A DNA stretch of 64,000 nt from Sphingomonas sp. SUN019 (GCF_024758705.1 NZ_CP096971.1:1364001-1428000); one strand, 5' to 3'; positions 28,202 to 37,257 are shown, counted from the stretch's first letter. Numbers and translations: made by a program. The notes: generated by a model not told the origin, from the sequence alone.

Positions 28202-29527
28202 TTACCCGAACTCCACCGCCTCGAACCGGATCGGTTGCCCGTCCGCCGCCTCCCCCAGCGTATCCTCCCACATCGCCACGCGCCCGCGCACGATCGTCCC
28301 GATCGCCTTGCCCGTCAGCGTCATGCCCGTGAACGGCGACCAGCCGCTGCGCGAGGCGAGCCAGTCGTCGGTCACCTCCCAGCGCTTCTTCAGGTCGACG
28401 ATCGTGAAATCGGCGTCGTATCCGGCGACGATCCGCCCCTTCCCCACGATCCCGAAGATCCGCTGCGCGCCCGCGCTGGTCAGCTCGATCACGCGCTGCA
28501 GCGTCAGCCGCCCCTCCGCGACATGCGTCAGCAGCAACGGCAGCAACGTCTGCACGCCGGGCATCCCGCTAGGGCTCGCCGGATAGGGCTTTCCCTTTTC
28601 CTCCAGCGTATGCGGCGCGTGATCGCTGCCGATCACGTCGGGCACACCCTGGTTCAACCAATGCCACAGCCCGTCGCGGTGCGCGCCCGACCGGATCGGC
28701 GGATTCATCTGCGCCAGCGTGCCCAGCCGCGGATAGGCCTCCTCCCCCGCCAAAGTCAGATGCTGCGGGGTCACCTCGCAACTCGCGATATCCTTGTTCC
28801 GCCCGAGCAGTTCGAGTTCCGCCGGCGTCGTCACGTGCAGCACATGCACCCGCCGCCGCGCCGACCGCGCCAGCGCCAGAATACGCCGCGTCGCCAGAAT
28901 CGCGCTTTCGTCGTCGCGCCACACCGGATGCGACGCAGCATCACCGTCGATCCGATGATCGAGCCGCGCGTTCATCCGCTCCTCGTCCTCGGCATGGATC
29001 GCCACCCGGCGATGCCCCGAGGCCAGCACCTCGGCCAGCCGCGCATCCTCGCTGACCAACAGATCGCCGGTCGACGCGCCCATGAAAATCTTCACCCCCG
29101 CCGTCCCCGGCAACCGCTCCAGCTCGGCCAGATCGCGCGCATTGTGGTTCGTCGCGCCGACATAGAAGGCGTGATCGCACCACATCCGGTCCTTCGCGCG
29201 GTCCAATTTGTCCTGAATGGCGGCGGCCGAATCAGTATTGGGTTTGGTGTTCGGCATCTCGAATACCGCGGTCACGCCGCCCATCACCGCCGCGACGCTG
29301 CCGGTCTCCAGGTCTTCCTTGTGGACCAGCCCCGGCTCGCGGAAATGCACCTGCGTGTCGATCACGCCGGGCAGGATATCCAGGCCCGTGCAGTCGATCG
29401 TCCGTCCCGCGTCGCCGACGCCGCCGATCGCGACAATCCGCCCGCCGCTGACGCCCACGTCCGCCGTCACCGGCCCGCCGGGAGTGTGGACCGTGCCGCC
29501 GGTCAGCTTCAGATCACAGGTCGCCAC
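28202..29527 (-). CDS. pyrC: Dihydroorotase-like amidohydrolase
   Basis: A 441-residue type I dihydroorotase-family protein of the pyrimidine pathway (carbamoyl-aspartate to dihydroorotate). Present are LDILPGVIDTQVHFREPG, the metal-bridging Lys region GVKIFMGASTGDLL, the His ligands in VAIHAEDE and VHVLHVTTPAE, and the Asp in GSDHAPHTLEEK. The first metal motif reads TQVHFRE, with Gln where most dihydroorotases have His (HxH). This variant may be normal in this clade, or may mark an allantoinase- or PyrX-like relative. It ends directly against the galactose dehydrogenase gene. Confidence 0.8.
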   Translation of the reverse strand: MATCDLKLTGGTVHTPGGPVTADVGVSGGRIVAIGGVGDAGRTIDCTGLDILPGVIDTQVHFREPGLVHKEDLETGSVAAVMGGVTAVFEMPNTKPNTDSAAAIQDKLDRAKDRMWCDHAFYVGATNHNARDLAELERLPGTAGVKIFMGASTGDLLVSEDARLAEVLASGHRRVAIHAEDEERMNARLDHRIDGDAASHPVWRDDESAILATRRILALARSARRRVHVLHVTTPAELELLGRNKDIASCEVTPQHLTLAGEEAYPRLGTLAQMNPPIRSGAHRDGLWHWLNQGVPDVIGSDHAPHTLEEKGKPYPASPSGMPGVQTLLPLLLTHVAEGRLTLQRVIELTSAGAQRIFGIVGKGRIVAGYDADFTIVDLKKRWEVTDDWLASRSGWSPFTGMTLTGKAIGTIVRGRVAMWEDTLGEAADGQPIRFEAVEFG

Positions 29528-29579
29528 ATCGATCTCCGAACGGGATGACAGTCGGCCGCCTCACTCCTACCTTGCGCGC

Positions 29580-30287
29580 ATGAATGCAACCACGCTCGCC
29601 GACCGCGCCGTCCTCCGCTTGTCGGGCGAGGACCTGCGCGGCTTCCTCCAGGGCCTCGTCACGAACGACGCGAACGGGCCGTTTCCGTCGTGGAACGGGC
29701 TGCTCACCCCGCAGGGCAAGGCGCTGTTCGACTTCATCCTGTGGGACGACGGCGACGATATCCTGATCGATTGCGAGGCCGCGCAGGCCGAGGCGCTGGC
29801 GCGGCGGTTGTCGATGTACCGCCTCCGTCGGCCGATCGTCATCGCGCGCGACGAAACGCTGGCGGTGCATTGGTCGAAGGATGGCGACACAGGCGTGCCC
29901 GACCCGCGGCTGGCCGCGCTCGGCCAACGCTGGATCGCCGCACCGTCCGACCCCGCCGAAGGATGGCTGGCGCACCGTCTGGCGCTCGGCGTGACCGAAG
30001 GCGTCGCGGAACTTGGAGCGGGCGAAACGCTCTGGCTCGAATGCAACGCCCGCGAACTGAACGGGGTCAGCTTCGCCAAGGGCTGCTACGTCGGACAGGA
30101 AAACACCGCGCGAATGCACCATCGCGCAAAGGTCAACCGCCGCCTGGTCGTCGCCCCGCTGGGCGAGCCGGGCGACCGCACGCGCACGACATATCCCGAC
30201 CTGCACCTCATGGTCGAACACCGCCGCGTGGAGGCGCTGGGCGACGCGATCGTCCCCGACTGGCTAGGCATCGCGCTTGCCGCCTAA
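29580..30287 (+). CDS. ygfZ: Folate-binding protein YgfZ/CAF17-like
   Basis: A 235-residue protein of the GcvT-like fold that helps Fe-S cluster enzymes through tetrahydrofolate. The signature [20 protein letters not shown] near residues 167-186 contains the conserved Cys of K-G-C-Y-x-G-Q-E. The N-terminus ([19 protein letters not shown]) also fits. The ATG at 29580 gives [16 protein letters not shown]. It is divergent from the dihydroorotase gene, and its last bases overlap the convergent ruvC stop. Confidence 0.9.
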   Translation: MNATTLADRAVLRLSGEDLRGFLQGLVTNDANGPFPSWNGLLTPQGKALFDFILWDDGDDILIDCEAAQAEALARRLSMYRLRRPIVIARDETLAVHWSKDGDTGVPDPRLAALGQRWIAAPSDPAEGWLAHRLALGVTEGVAELGAGETLWLECNARELNGVSFAKGCYVGQENTARMHHRAKVNRRLVVAPLGEPGDRTRTTYPDLHLMVEHRRVEALGDAIVPDWLGIALAA

Positions 30288-30772
30288 CCCACTCCGCGCC
30301 GCGCGCTCGCCAGATGATGCGCGTGGCAGATCGCCACCGCCAGCGCATCCGCCGCATCCGGCCCGTCGATCTTCACGCCGGGCAGCAACCGCGCCACCAT
30401 TGCATGGACCTGCGCCTTCTCCGCGTTGCCCACGCCGACGACCGCCTTCTTCACCAGCCGCGCGGCATATTCGCCCGGCTCGATCCCCGCGCGCGCGACC
30501 GACAACAGCACGACGCCTCGCGCCTGCCCCAGCTTCAGCGTCGATTGCGGATTGGCGTTGACGAACACCTCCTCGACCGCAGCGGCGTCGGGTGCATGAT
30601 CGACGATCAGCGCGGCCAGCATCGCATCGAGATGCGACAACCGCCGCGCCAGCGTCGCCGCGCTGTCGGTCTTCAACCGCCCGTTGGCGACGTGCGACAG
30701 CCGGTTGCCCTCGGCCCGGATCACGCCCCAGCCGGTGGTCCCGAGACCGGGGTCGAGGCCGAGAATGATCAT
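30284..30772 (-). CDS. ruvC: Holliday junction resolvase RuvC
   Basis: A 162-residue endonuclease that resolves four-way junctions in recombinational repair. The four catalytic acids are visible: Asp in [15 protein letters not shown], Glu in [17 protein letters not shown], and two Asp in [20 protein letters not shown] 30772 is preferred. A longer frame from 30790 would begin inside a dispersed palindrome and adds MPSREP, not family sequence. ruvA and ruvB are not next to it on this side; yebC lies upstream across the palindrome, as in many proteobacteria. Confidence 0.93.
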   Translation of the reverse strand: MIILGLDPGLGTTGWGVIRAEGNRLSHVANGRLKTDSAATLARRLSHLDAMLAALIVDHAPDAAAVEEVFVNANPQSTLKLGQARGVVLLSVARAGIEPGEYAARLVKKAVVGVGNAEKAQVHAMVARLLPGVKIDGPDAADALAVAICHAHHLASARRGVG

Positions 30773-31014
30773 TGGTTCACGCGATGGCACGATGGCGCAA
30801 AGAAGGAAGATTTGTTCGCGCAGAGGCGCAGAGACGCGGAGGCGTATCGCTCAGGACTGCTGCCTCGCGTCAGCGAGAACAAATTCCCTGCGGCAGCCCA
30901 AGGATCAAGTGTTTGCGCTGACGCGCAGTAGAAGAACGAAACGAATCCTCTCTGCGTCTCCGCGCCTCTGCGCGAACAAAGGTCTTCGCGCCTTCGCGCC
31001 TTCGCGTGAACCAA
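30772..31014. repeat. 243-bp palindromic element between yebC and ruvC
   Basis: The outer arms (30772-30844 and about 30944-31014) are imperfect inverted copies: TTGGTTCACGCGATGGCACG mirrors the right end, and GTTCGCGCAGAGGCGCAGAG appears on both sides. Inner arms (around CGCGTCAGCG) extend the pairing nearly to the centre. It has no gene. It resembles a MITE-like intergenic repeat that would fold into one very long hairpin, and it fills almost the whole yebC-ruvC gap. Confidence 0.85.
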
Positions 31015-31016
31015 GA

Positions 31017-31760
31017 TCAGCCCAGTTTCTCCATCACCGCGTCGGAGACATCGTAATTCCCCCACACGGTCTGCACGTCGTCGTCGTCGTCCAGCGCGTC
31101 GATCAGCTTGAACAACGTCGCGGCGTCGCCTTCCTCCACCTCGACCATCGTCTGCGGCCGCCACGCGAGCTTCGCGCCCTCGGCTTCGCCCAGCACCGGC
31201 TCCAGCGCCTTGGCGACTTCGTGCAGATCGCCCACCGCAGTCCAGATCTCGTGGCCGTCCTCGCCCGACGTCACATCCTCCGCGCCAGCCTCCAGCGCCG
31301 CCTCGAACACCTTCTCGGCATCCCCCGCACCCGCCGGATAGTTGATCAGCCCGACGCGATCGAACGCATGGCTGACCGATCCGCTCGCCCCCAAATTGCC
31401 GCCGTTCTTCGACACTGCGGTACGCACGTTCGTTGCGGTGCGGTTCCGGTTGTCGGTCAGCGCCTCGATGATCAGCGAGACGCCGCCGGGGCCGAACCCC
31501 TCATAGCGGATTTCCTCGTAATTCTCGGTATCGCCCTTGCTCGCCTTGTCGATCGCGCGCTGGATATTGTCCTTCGGCACCGACTGCGCCTTGGCCGCGT
31601 TCACCGCGGCGCGCAGCCGCGGGTTCATGTCGGGATCGGGCAGGCCCATCTTCGCCGCGACGGTGATTTCGCGGCTGAGCTTGGAGAACGCGCCAGAACG
31701 CTTCTTATCCTGCGCACCCTTGCGGTGCATGATGTTCTTGAACTTGGAATGGCCTGCCAT
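31017..31760 (-). CDS. yebC: YebC/PmpR-family protein
   Basis: A 247-residue protein of the YebC/TACO1 family, DNA-binding regulators or, in other work, factors that relieve ribosome stalling. The N-terminus [20 protein letters not shown] is diagnostic, followed by [13 protein letters not shown] and [20 protein letters not shown]. Length and ending are normal. It is transcribed towards ruvC with the 243-bp palindrome between them, so co-transcription would have to pass a long hairpin. Confidence 0.94.
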   Translation of the reverse strand: MAGHSKFKNIMHRKGAQDKKRSGAFSKLSREITVAAKMGLPDPDMNPRLRAAVNAAKAQSVPKDNIQRAIDKASKGDTENYEEIRYEGFGPGGVSLIIEALTDNRNRTATNVRTAVSKNGGNLGASGSVSHAFDRVGLINYPAGAGDAEKVFEAALEAGAEDVTSGEDGHEIWTAVGDLHEVAKALEPVLGEAEGAKLAWRPQTMVEVEEGDAATLFKLIDALDDDDDVQTVWGNYDVSDAVMEKLG

Positions 31761-31859
31761 GGTCGCCTCTGCGGGGGATTATGCCGTGGCTCTTAGGCGC
31801 GCCTCGCCCCATCCATCAACCCTTGCGCCACCCCCCATCGATCGGCCAAACGCTGCCCC

Positions 31860-33317
31860 ATGACGATCCAGGTGGACATGGGCGCTGATTCTTCAGGCGC
31901 GCCGGTCCCTATCGACCTAGAGGAACTGCTCGCCACCCGCTTGCTCGTGCAGGGCAATTCGGGGTCGGGAAAGTCGCACCTGCTGCGCCGCCTGCTCGAA
32001 CGATCCGCGGGGCAGGTGCAGCAGATCGTGATCGACCCCGAGGGCGATTTCGTAACCCTCGGTCCCGTCTACGGCCATGTCGTGATCGAGGCGACCCACT
32101 ATAGCGAACGCGAGATCGCGCGGCTCGCGGGCCGCCTGCGCGAACACCGCGCGTCGGCCGTATTGAGCCTCGAGGGCTTGGAGGCGGAGAGCCAGATGCG
32201 CTGCGCCGCCGCCTTCCTGTCGGCGCTGTTCGATGCGCCGCGTGAACATTGGTACCCGGCGCTGGTGGTGGTGGACGAGGCACAGCTATTCGCCCCCACC
32301 ACCGGCGGGGACGTGACCGAGGAGGTGCGCCGCGCGTCGCTCGGCGCGATGACGAACCTGATGTGCCGCGGCCGCAAACGCGGCCTCGCGGGCGTGATCG
32401 CGACGCAGCGGCTAGCGAAACTCGCCAAGAACGTCGCGGCAGAAGCGTCCAACTTCCTGATGGGCCGCACCTTCCTCGACATCGACATGGCGCGCGCCGC
32501 CGACTTGCTTGGCATGGAACGGCGTCAGGCCGAGGCGATCCGCGACCTCGCGCGCGGCACCTTCCTCGCGCTCGGCCCCGCGATCAGCCGCCGCCCGCTG
32601 ACCGTGAAGATCGGCGCGGTCGAAACCAGCACGCGCAGCGGTTCGCCCAAACTCACCCCGCTCCCGTCCGCACCGCGGCCCGACCTGCAGGAATTGCTGT
32701 TCGTAGCGGTCGAGGACGCCCCGACGCTGCCGATGACCTTCGACCCGCGCCCGCGCCGCGTGCCCGCCGACGAACTGATCGCCGACCTGTCGCGCCCCGC
32801 CCCGGCCCCCGCGACCAATGAGCCCGCGCGATCGGACGAGGAGGTGGAGGCGATCTACGCCGACGTGCTGCGCGCGATCGTGTCCGATGCGGAGGCGCGA
32901 TTGCGTCCGGCATCGGTGCTGTTCCAGGATTTTCAGGTCCGCTGCCGCATGGCCGGCCTCCCCCGCCCCGCGCTCGATTTGTCAGGCTTCGCGCGCCGCC
33001 TGAGTTGCGCGCGCGCCGGCGTATTCGACGTGTCCGATCCCGCATGGACCGAGGCGCTGACGCTGGCCAGCGCATTGCCCGACGACATGCTCGGCGCGTT
33101 CCTGCTGGTCGCGAAGGCCGCGCGCGACGGCGATCCCTGCCCGCCCGACGCCGCGATCGCCGAGACCTACGGTACCAGCTCGCTCGGCCGCGTGCGGCGT
33201 CTGGTGACCTACATCGAAAGCCGCAACCTGTTCGTGTGCCGCACCGACCTGTCCGGCAAACGCTCGATCACCATCCCGCGGCTGGGCTGGACAACGGCGG
33301 CGTCGGAAGCAGCCTGA
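31860..33317 (+). CDS. HerA-like P-loop ATPase (DUF87 type)
   Basis: A 485-residue protein with a HerA/FtsK-type motor: Walker A LVQGNSGSGKSHLLRRLLE near residue 30, DPEGDFVTLGPVYG, Walker B LVVVDEAQLFAP and sensor VIATQRLAKLAKNV. HerA-like ATPases work with nucleases or on DNA ends, but this branch is common in alphaproteobacterial chromosomes and no NurA-type nuclease gene is adjacent. The C-terminal 190 residues are helical and of unknown function. It is read divergently from yebC. A defence role is possible but not supported by neighbours. Confidence 0.75.
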   Translation: MTIQVDMGADSSGAPVPIDLEELLATRLLVQGNSGSGKSHLLRRLLERSAGQVQQIVIDPEGDFVTLGPVYGHVVIEATHYSEREIARLAGRLREHRASAVLSLEGLEAESQMRCAAAFLSALFDAPREHWYPALVVVDEAQLFAPTTGGDVTEEVRRASLGAMTNLMCRGRKRGLAGVIATQRLAKLAKNVAAEASNFLMGRTFLDIDMARAADLLGMERRQAEAIRDLARGTFLALGPAISRRPLTVKIGAVETSTRSGSPKLTPLPSAPRPDLQELLFVAVEDAPTLPMTFDPRPRRVPADELIADLSRPAPAPATNEPARSDEEVEAIYADVLRAIVSDAEARLRPASVLFQDFQVRCRMAGLPRPALDLSGFARRLSCARAGVFDVSDPAWTEALTLASALPDDMLGAFLLVAKAARDGDPCPPDAAIAETYGTSSLGRVRRLVTYIESRNLFVCRTDLSGKRSITIPRLGWTTAASEAA

Positions 33318-33323
33318 ACCCGC

Positions 33324-33602
33324 TCAGATCAAAAACGCCGCTGCCAATCCGAACACAAGTCCGGATTGTATCATCGCAATCAGGTCCAGCTGTGTCGCGA
33401 ACGGCTGCTTGCGCGTCTTGTGCCGAAACCGCGCCCGCGCCCACAGGGCGCCGGGACTTCCACCGATCAGCGCCAGCGTCAGCAGCGTCGATTCCGCGAT
33501 CCGCCATTCGCCTTCGATCGCGCGCCGCTTGTCGATGGCGAATGCCGCGACGGCAGCCGCATTGATGCCGATGAGTGACAGCAGGGCGAGCAACCATAGC
33601 AT
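33324..33602 (-). CDS. DUF1294 small membrane protein
   Basis: 92 residues. An N-terminal helix (LLALLSLIGINAAAVAAFAI), the motif DKRRAIEGEWRIAESTLL, a second helix (LLTLALIGGSPGALWARARF) and FRHKTRKQPF with a last helix match the DUF1294 family as remembered. The function is unknown; some members are fused to cold-shock domains. It is convergent with the HerA-like gene, with only six bases between the stops. Confidence 0.8.
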   Translation of the reverse strand: MLWLLALLSLIGINAAAVAAFAIDKRRAIEGEWRIAESTLLTLALIGGSPGALWARARFRHKTRKQPFATQLDLIAMIQSGLVFGLAAAFLI

Positions 33603-33740
33603 TCCGGCGGTGTCGCACCGGATGCGTTAAGCACCCGTTGCCGCCAATTGCGGAAAGCCGTGATATCAATCCGGTCGCAGTCGCCGCTTTTTATCGCCCG
33701 CCGCCTTTACCCGCCCCAACGCGCCTACTAGCCTTTGCCC

Positions 33741-34451
33741 ATGACGACGATCGCGATCTACAGTCTGAAAGGCGGCGTCGGGAAGACGACGCTAGCGGTC
33801 AATCTGGCATGGACGGCGGCGGTGCGATCGGCGCGGCGGACGTTGTTGTGGGATCTCGATCCGCAGGCCGCCTCGGGGTGGATGCTGGGCGTCACACCGC
33901 CGCGCGAAAAGGCGCATGCGATGTTCTCACGCGATGTCGCGCCCAGCAAACTGATCCGCCCGACCGGTGTCGAACGGCTCGACCTGCTGCCCGCCGATGC
34001 GTCGCTGCGCGAACTGGATCACCTGTTCCGCGAGATGGACAAGAAGAAGCGGCTGCAGAAACTGATTGCGTCGCTCGGCGACTATGACCGCGTGATCCTC
34101 GATTGCCCCCCCGGCCTTACCGAAACCGCGGATCAGGTCGCGCGCGCCGCCGATCTGATCGTCATCCCCGTCGTCCCCTCCCCGCTCGCCGAGCGCGCCT
34201 ATGACGAGGTGTTGCGTCATCTCGGCGGGCGCACCCCGACGATGCCGGTCCACGCGATGGTCGATCGCCGCCGCAAGCTGCACGCCGAGGCTCTCGCCCG
34301 CCGCCCCGACTGGCCGGTGATCCCGATGGCCAGCGTGATCGAATCCGCCGCGGCCACTCACCGCGCGGTCGGCGATATCGCCGCGCGCTCGCCCGCTGCG
34401 GCGGCGTTCGCGGACATCTGGCGGAGGATCGAGCAACGTCTCGCTTCCTAG
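33741..34451 (+). CDS. ParA/MinD-type ATPase
   Basis: A 236-residue deviant Walker ATPase: IAIYSLKGGVGKTTLAVNLA (KGGVGKT signature), LLWDLDPQAASGWML (Walker A') and VILDCPPGLTETADQVARAA. Chromosomal ParA proteins place cargo or replicons, but no parB partner or centromere-like repeat is adjacent, so this is an orphan whose cargo is unknown. ATG 33741 gives MTTIAIYSLKGG. The downstream aat gene follows after 23 bases. Confidence 0.85.
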   Translation: MTTIAIYSLKGGVGKTTLAVNLAWTAAVRSARRTLLWDLDPQAASGWMLGVTPPREKAHAMFSRDVAPSKLIRPTGVERLDLLPADASLRELDHLFREMDKKKRLQKLIASLGDYDRVILDCPPGLTETADQVARAADLIVIPVVPSPLAERAYDEVLRHLGGRTPTMPVHAMVDRRRKLHAEALARRPDWPVIPMASVIESAAATHRAVGDIAARSPAAAAFADIWRRIEQRLAS

Positions 34452-34474
34452 CCTTCGACCCGCTCGATCCGGCG

Positions 34475-35173
34475 ATGGTGCTGGGCGCGTATTCGGTCGG
34501 GGTGTTTCCGATGGCCGACGGGCGGGACGCGCCGGGCGTCTATTGGGTCGAGCCACGCCAGCGCGCGATCCTGCCGCTCGATGGGTTCCACCTCTCGAAA
34601 TCGCTCCGCAAGACGTTGCTGTCGGATCGCTTCCGCATCACCGCCGACCGCGCGTTCGGCGACATCCTTCAGCTTTGCGCCGAAAGCGCGAGCGACCGGC
34701 CCGAAACCTGGATCAACGCCTCGATCGAACAGGTCTTCCGCCGCCTCCACACCGCCGGCCATGCGCATTCGATCGAATGCTGGGACGGCGACCGTCTGGC
34801 CGGGGGACTCTACGGCCTCGCGCTCGGCCGCGCGTTCTTCGGCGAAAGCATGGTCAGCCGCGCGACCGACGCGTCGAAGGTCGCGCTCGCCGCGCTCGTC
34901 GCACGGCTGCGGGTCGGCGGGTTCACGCTGCTGGACTGCCAGTTCATGACCGATCACCTCGCCTCGCTCGGTGCGGTCGAGATCGCGCGCGCCGATTATA
35001 TGGCGTTGCTGGCCGATTCGCTCTCGGGGTTATCCGCCTCGGGCTCCTCCGCCGGACCCGATTGGGCCGCTGGCGGGGCGGATTTCCGGGCGGTGGATGG
35101 CGCGGCGAGCACGTCGGTGTCCGGCCCCTTGGCGGGGAAAGCCATCGTGCAGCTCTTGGCCCACACGTCATAG
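34475..35173 (+). CDS. aat: Leucyl/phenylalanyl-tRNA-protein transferase
   Basis: A 232-residue aminoacyl transferase that adds Leu or Phe to N-terminal Lys/Arg of proteins, marking them for ClpS/ClpAP (N-end rule). Family landmarks are YSVGVFPMAD, VYWVEPRQRAILPLD, WINASIEQVFRRLHTAGHAH, GGLYGLALGRAFFGESMVSR and TLLDCQFMTDHLASLGA. The conserved part ends near residue 185. The last 45 residues are low complexity and lie opposite the 3' end of the DUF2155 gene, a 178-base antisense overlap. Homologues begin a little earlier (DPxLLLxAY), so a non-ATG start just upstream, inside parA, is possible. Confidence 0.9.
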   Translation: MVLGAYSVGVFPMADGRDAPGVYWVEPRQRAILPLDGFHLSKSLRKTLLSDRFRITADRAFGDILQLCAESASDRPETWINASIEQVFRRLHTAGHAHSIECWDGDRLAGGLYGLALGRAFFGESMVSRATDASKVALAALVARLRVGGFTLLDCQFMTDHLASLGAVEIARADYMALLADSLSGLSASGSSAGPDWAAGGADFRAVDGAASTSVSGPLAGKAIVQLLAHTS

Positions 35174-35640
35174 ACAGGGTGCTGGACGACGTTCAGCGCC
35201 GGGCGTTCCTTGTACAGCCAGCCCGAAAACACCCGCCGCCATTTCTGATCGACTGCACGCACGTCGAGCTGGACGAACGCGCCGGTAAGCTGCTCGACCT
35301 CCCATGGCGCGGTTTGTTCGCACGCACGCAGCCGCACGACGGTGTCGCCGACGCGCATCGCCTGCCCCGGCTTCAGCGTCACGTCGCGGCTGACCCCATT
35401 GCGCTTGTTGAGCAGCCCGACGATCGCCACGCGCTCACCCATCGGCGTCGTGCCGGAATCGAGCGTCTCGCCTTCGCCGTCTACCGTCACCACATTGCCG
35501 TCGTCCTGCGGCGGACGCGGCGCGGGCACGGCGCGGCTCGTCGTGACGGCGCCCTTCGGTGCAGCGTCGGCTCCGAACTGCCATACGCCGACACCCAGGA
35601 TCGCGGCGGCGGCGACGCCGGCGGCCAGCGTGCGTTTCAC
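34996..35640 (-). CDS. DUF2155 exported protein
   Basis: A 214-residue protein with an N-terminal signal or anchor (VKRTLAAGVAAAAILGVGVW), a Pro-rich linker, and the DUF2155 core: VGLLNKRNGVSRDVTLKPG, VRLRACEQTAPWEVEQLTGA, VFSGWLYKERPALNVVQHPV, YDVWAKSC. Two Cys could form a disulphide. The family is common in alphaproteobacteria next to NDUFA12, as here. The GTG at 35640 overlaps the NDUFA12 stop (GTGA). The C-terminal acidic tail (about 45 residues) overlaps the end of the opposite-strand aat gene. Confidence 0.85.
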   Translation of the reverse strand: MKRTLAAGVAAAAILGVGVWQFGADAAPKGAVTTSRAVPAPRPPQDDGNVVTVDGEGETLDSGTTPMGERVAIVGLLNKRNGVSRDVTLKPGQAMRVGDTVVRLRACEQTAPWEVEQLTGAFVQLDVRAVDQKWRRVFSGWLYKERPALNVVQHPVYDVWAKSCTMAFPAKGPDTDVLAAPSTARKSAPPAAQSGPAEEPEADNPESESASNAI

Positions 35641-36029
35641 CCCTCGGGCGTCCACGCTTCGTAATCCCCGGTCGCGCCCGCGCGGCGTCCACCCTTCTCC
35701 ATCGCGCCTGCCGGGCGATAGGCGAGCGCGCTGCCCGTCATGTTGGCCAGCGCCGGTTTCTCCCAGCGCCGCTGCGGCGGCAAGGACTTGTCGGGCACGT
35801 CGTCGACCTGATGATGCAGCCAGCTGAACCATTCGGGCGAGACGCGGCTCGAATCGTTCGGGCCGTTATAGATCACCCAGCGCCGCGGATTGCCCGCGGT
35901 GTCGCGCCCGCCCTGCCAATAGACGTTGCCGAGCGCATCCTCGCCGACGATCGTCTTGCCGCGCAGGCCGAACCAGGTGCCGATCGTAGCCCCGTTCCAC
36001 CAGGTGAAAGGATTGAGATTGATGCCCAT
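35637..36029 (-). CDS. NDUFA12-family complex I accessory subunit
   Basis: A 130-residue homologue of the mitochondrial B17.2/NDUFA12 subunit of NADH:ubiquinone oxidoreductase, a trait of alphaproteobacteria. Conserved parts are TIGTWFGLRGKTIVGEDALG, VYWQGGRDTAGNPRRWVIYN and VSPEWFSWLHHQVDDVP. ATG 36029 (MGINLNPFTWWNG) is preferred over 36068, whose extra residues are Arg/Lys-rich and not family-like. Its stop overlaps the DUF2155 start, so they are coupled. Confidence 0.9.
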   Translation of the reverse strand: MGINLNPFTWWNGATIGTWFGLRGKTIVGEDALGNVYWQGGRDTAGNPRRWVIYNGPNDSSRVSPEWFSWLHHQVDDVPDKSLPPQRRWEKPALANMTGSALAYRPAGAMEKGGRRAGATGDYEAWTPEG

Positions 36030-36084
36030 CGTGGGGCCGCGCTTAGCGGGTCGCCGTACGGGCTTCAATCGTTGATCGCCTCAA

Positions 36085-36107
36085 TTCCTCCCCGGCACGG
36101 GGAGGAG
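36085..36107. repeat. GC-rich hairpin between DUF192 and NDUFA12 genes
   Basis: CCTCCCC-GGCAC-GGGGAGG, a seven-base perfect stem extended by weaker pairs, with TTTT on the plus-strand side only. On the minus strand, where the genes run, no T-run follows, so it is more likely a dispersed repeat. The same CCTCCCC/GGGGAGG arms recur at 57446-57558. Confidence 0.5.
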
Positions 36108-36109
36108 TT

Positions 36110-36598
36110 TTACCAATTAACCCGATCGCCCTCGGCGATGCCCAGTTCCGCCGACAGCCCGCCGTTGATCTCCAGCACCGCCGCCACCGGTTCGCCCGAC
36201 GGCACCGGCGTTTCGGAAAACGGCACCGTATTCTCCGCGATCCGGGCGATCGTTTTGTCCGCGCGGATGAAGATGATGTCGAGCGTGCTCGGCGTATTCT
36301 TCATCCAGAAACTCGCCTCACGCGGCCCCCCGCCTTCGGCCGGATACGGCGCGAACAGCATCCCCGCATCCTTCGGGATGTTGGTGCGATACATCAGCCC
36401 GCGCGACTGCTCCTCGGGCGTCTTCGCGATCTCGACCTTGAAGACGTGCGCGCCGTTCGTGCTGGCGATCGTCACCTTCGCCAACCCCGCCTTCGCCGCG
36501 GTCGCAGCTTCGTTGCCGGTCGACGCCACCGCGTCGCCCCCGGTGCACGCAGGCGTCAGCGCGATGAGCGCCGCCGCCGCCAGAATCCGCAATCTCAT
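36110..36598 (-). CDS. DUF192 lipoprotein
   Basis: 162 residues. A lipoprotein signal (LRILAAAALIALTPACTGG, lipobox TPAC) is followed by the DUF192 fold: VEIAKTPEEQSRGLMYRTNI, MLFAPYPAEGG, SFWMKNTPSTLDIIFIRADK and AVLEINGGLSAELGI. DUF192 proteins (ACLAME/YacG-like in older lists) have no proven role. The gene ends 80 bases before the NDUFA12 start and begins two bases after the cold-shock gene stop, so they probably share a transcript. Confidence 0.88.
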   Translation of the reverse strand: MRLRILAAAALIALTPACTGGDAVASTGNEAATAAKAGLAKVTIASTNGAHVFKVEIAKTPEEQSRGLMYRTNIPKDAGMLFAPYPAEGGGPREASFWMKNTPSTLDIIFIRADKTIARIAENTVPFSETPVPSGEPVAAVLEINGGLSAELGIAEGDRVNW

Positions 36599-36600
36599 CG

Positions 36601-37191
36601 TTAATCCTCCAGCGAAACGCTCACCGCCAACGGCCCCTTGCGGCCTTCGACTACGCGCGCGCGCAGCCGCTGGTCCGGCTCTACCTCACCGATATCGGCG
36701 CGGCGCAGCGTTTCCATATGCACGAATATATCGCCCGGCGCGGCGTCGCGCACCAGGAAACCATAACCCTTCAGCCGGTTGAACCATTTGACCGTGACCG
36801 GCTCCCACTCACCCGCATCGTCGATCAGCGCGACCGGATCGATCCGGTCGATCGCGCGCACCGGCGCGACCTCGATCGCGGTGGAAGTGTCGATCGTCAG
36901 GATCTCGCGCGCCTGATAGCCGCGCTCGCGCAAGACCGCGATCGCCTCGATCCGGGTTCCCTCGGGCAGACTGCGGCGGCCCAGCGGCTGCAGCACGCTG
37001 AAATGGATCAGCACGTCGCCCAGATTGGCACCTTCGAACTCCGCGTCGGGCACCAGGAAGCCGAACCCGCGGGTGACGTCGAACCACTTGAGCGAGCCCG
37101 CCACGCGCATCCCGTCGACGCCCGCGCCATCGACGGTCGTATCGTCGCGGTCGGCCGCGTTTTCAGGCGGGTCGGTACGCACGTAATCCAC
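36601..37191 (-). CDS. Tandem cold-shock domain protein
   Basis: A 196-residue protein with two CspA-like nucleic-acid-binding domains: residues about 30-95 ([28 protein letters not shown]) and about 130-196 ([27 protein letters not shown]). RNP1-like (GFGFLV, GYGFLV) and RNP2-like (VLIHFS, IFVHME) motifs are present in both. Double-CSD proteins are usual in alphaproteobacteria and act as RNA chaperones. The acidic N-terminus is unconserved, so the start could lie at Met 29. Confidence 0.9.
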   Translation of the reverse strand: MDYVRTDPPENAADRDDTTVDGAGVDGMRVAGSLKWFDVTRGFGFLVPDAEFEGANLGDVLIHFSVLQPLGRRSLPEGTRIEAIAVLRERGYQAREILTIDTSTAIEVAPVRAIDRIDPVALIDDAGEWEPVTVKWFNRLKGYGFLVRDAAPGDIFVHMETLRRADIGEVEPDQRLRARVVEGRKGPLAVSVSLED

Positions 37192-37257
37192 ATTCCCCCG
37201 GATAATTCACGCTAGCACGGTTGCCGCGCCGCACAACATTCAAAACATCGCGGCGGC

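Noticed and set aside
31860-33317. HerA-like ATPase as part of an anti-phage system
   Set aside because: No Sir2, nuclease or other defence partner is adjacent, and the neighbours are housekeeping genes.
33741-34451. A replication or partition origin around the ParA-like gene
   Set aside because: There is no parB, no parS-like palindrome and no DnaA-box cluster nearby, so it was left as an orphan ParA-type ATPase.
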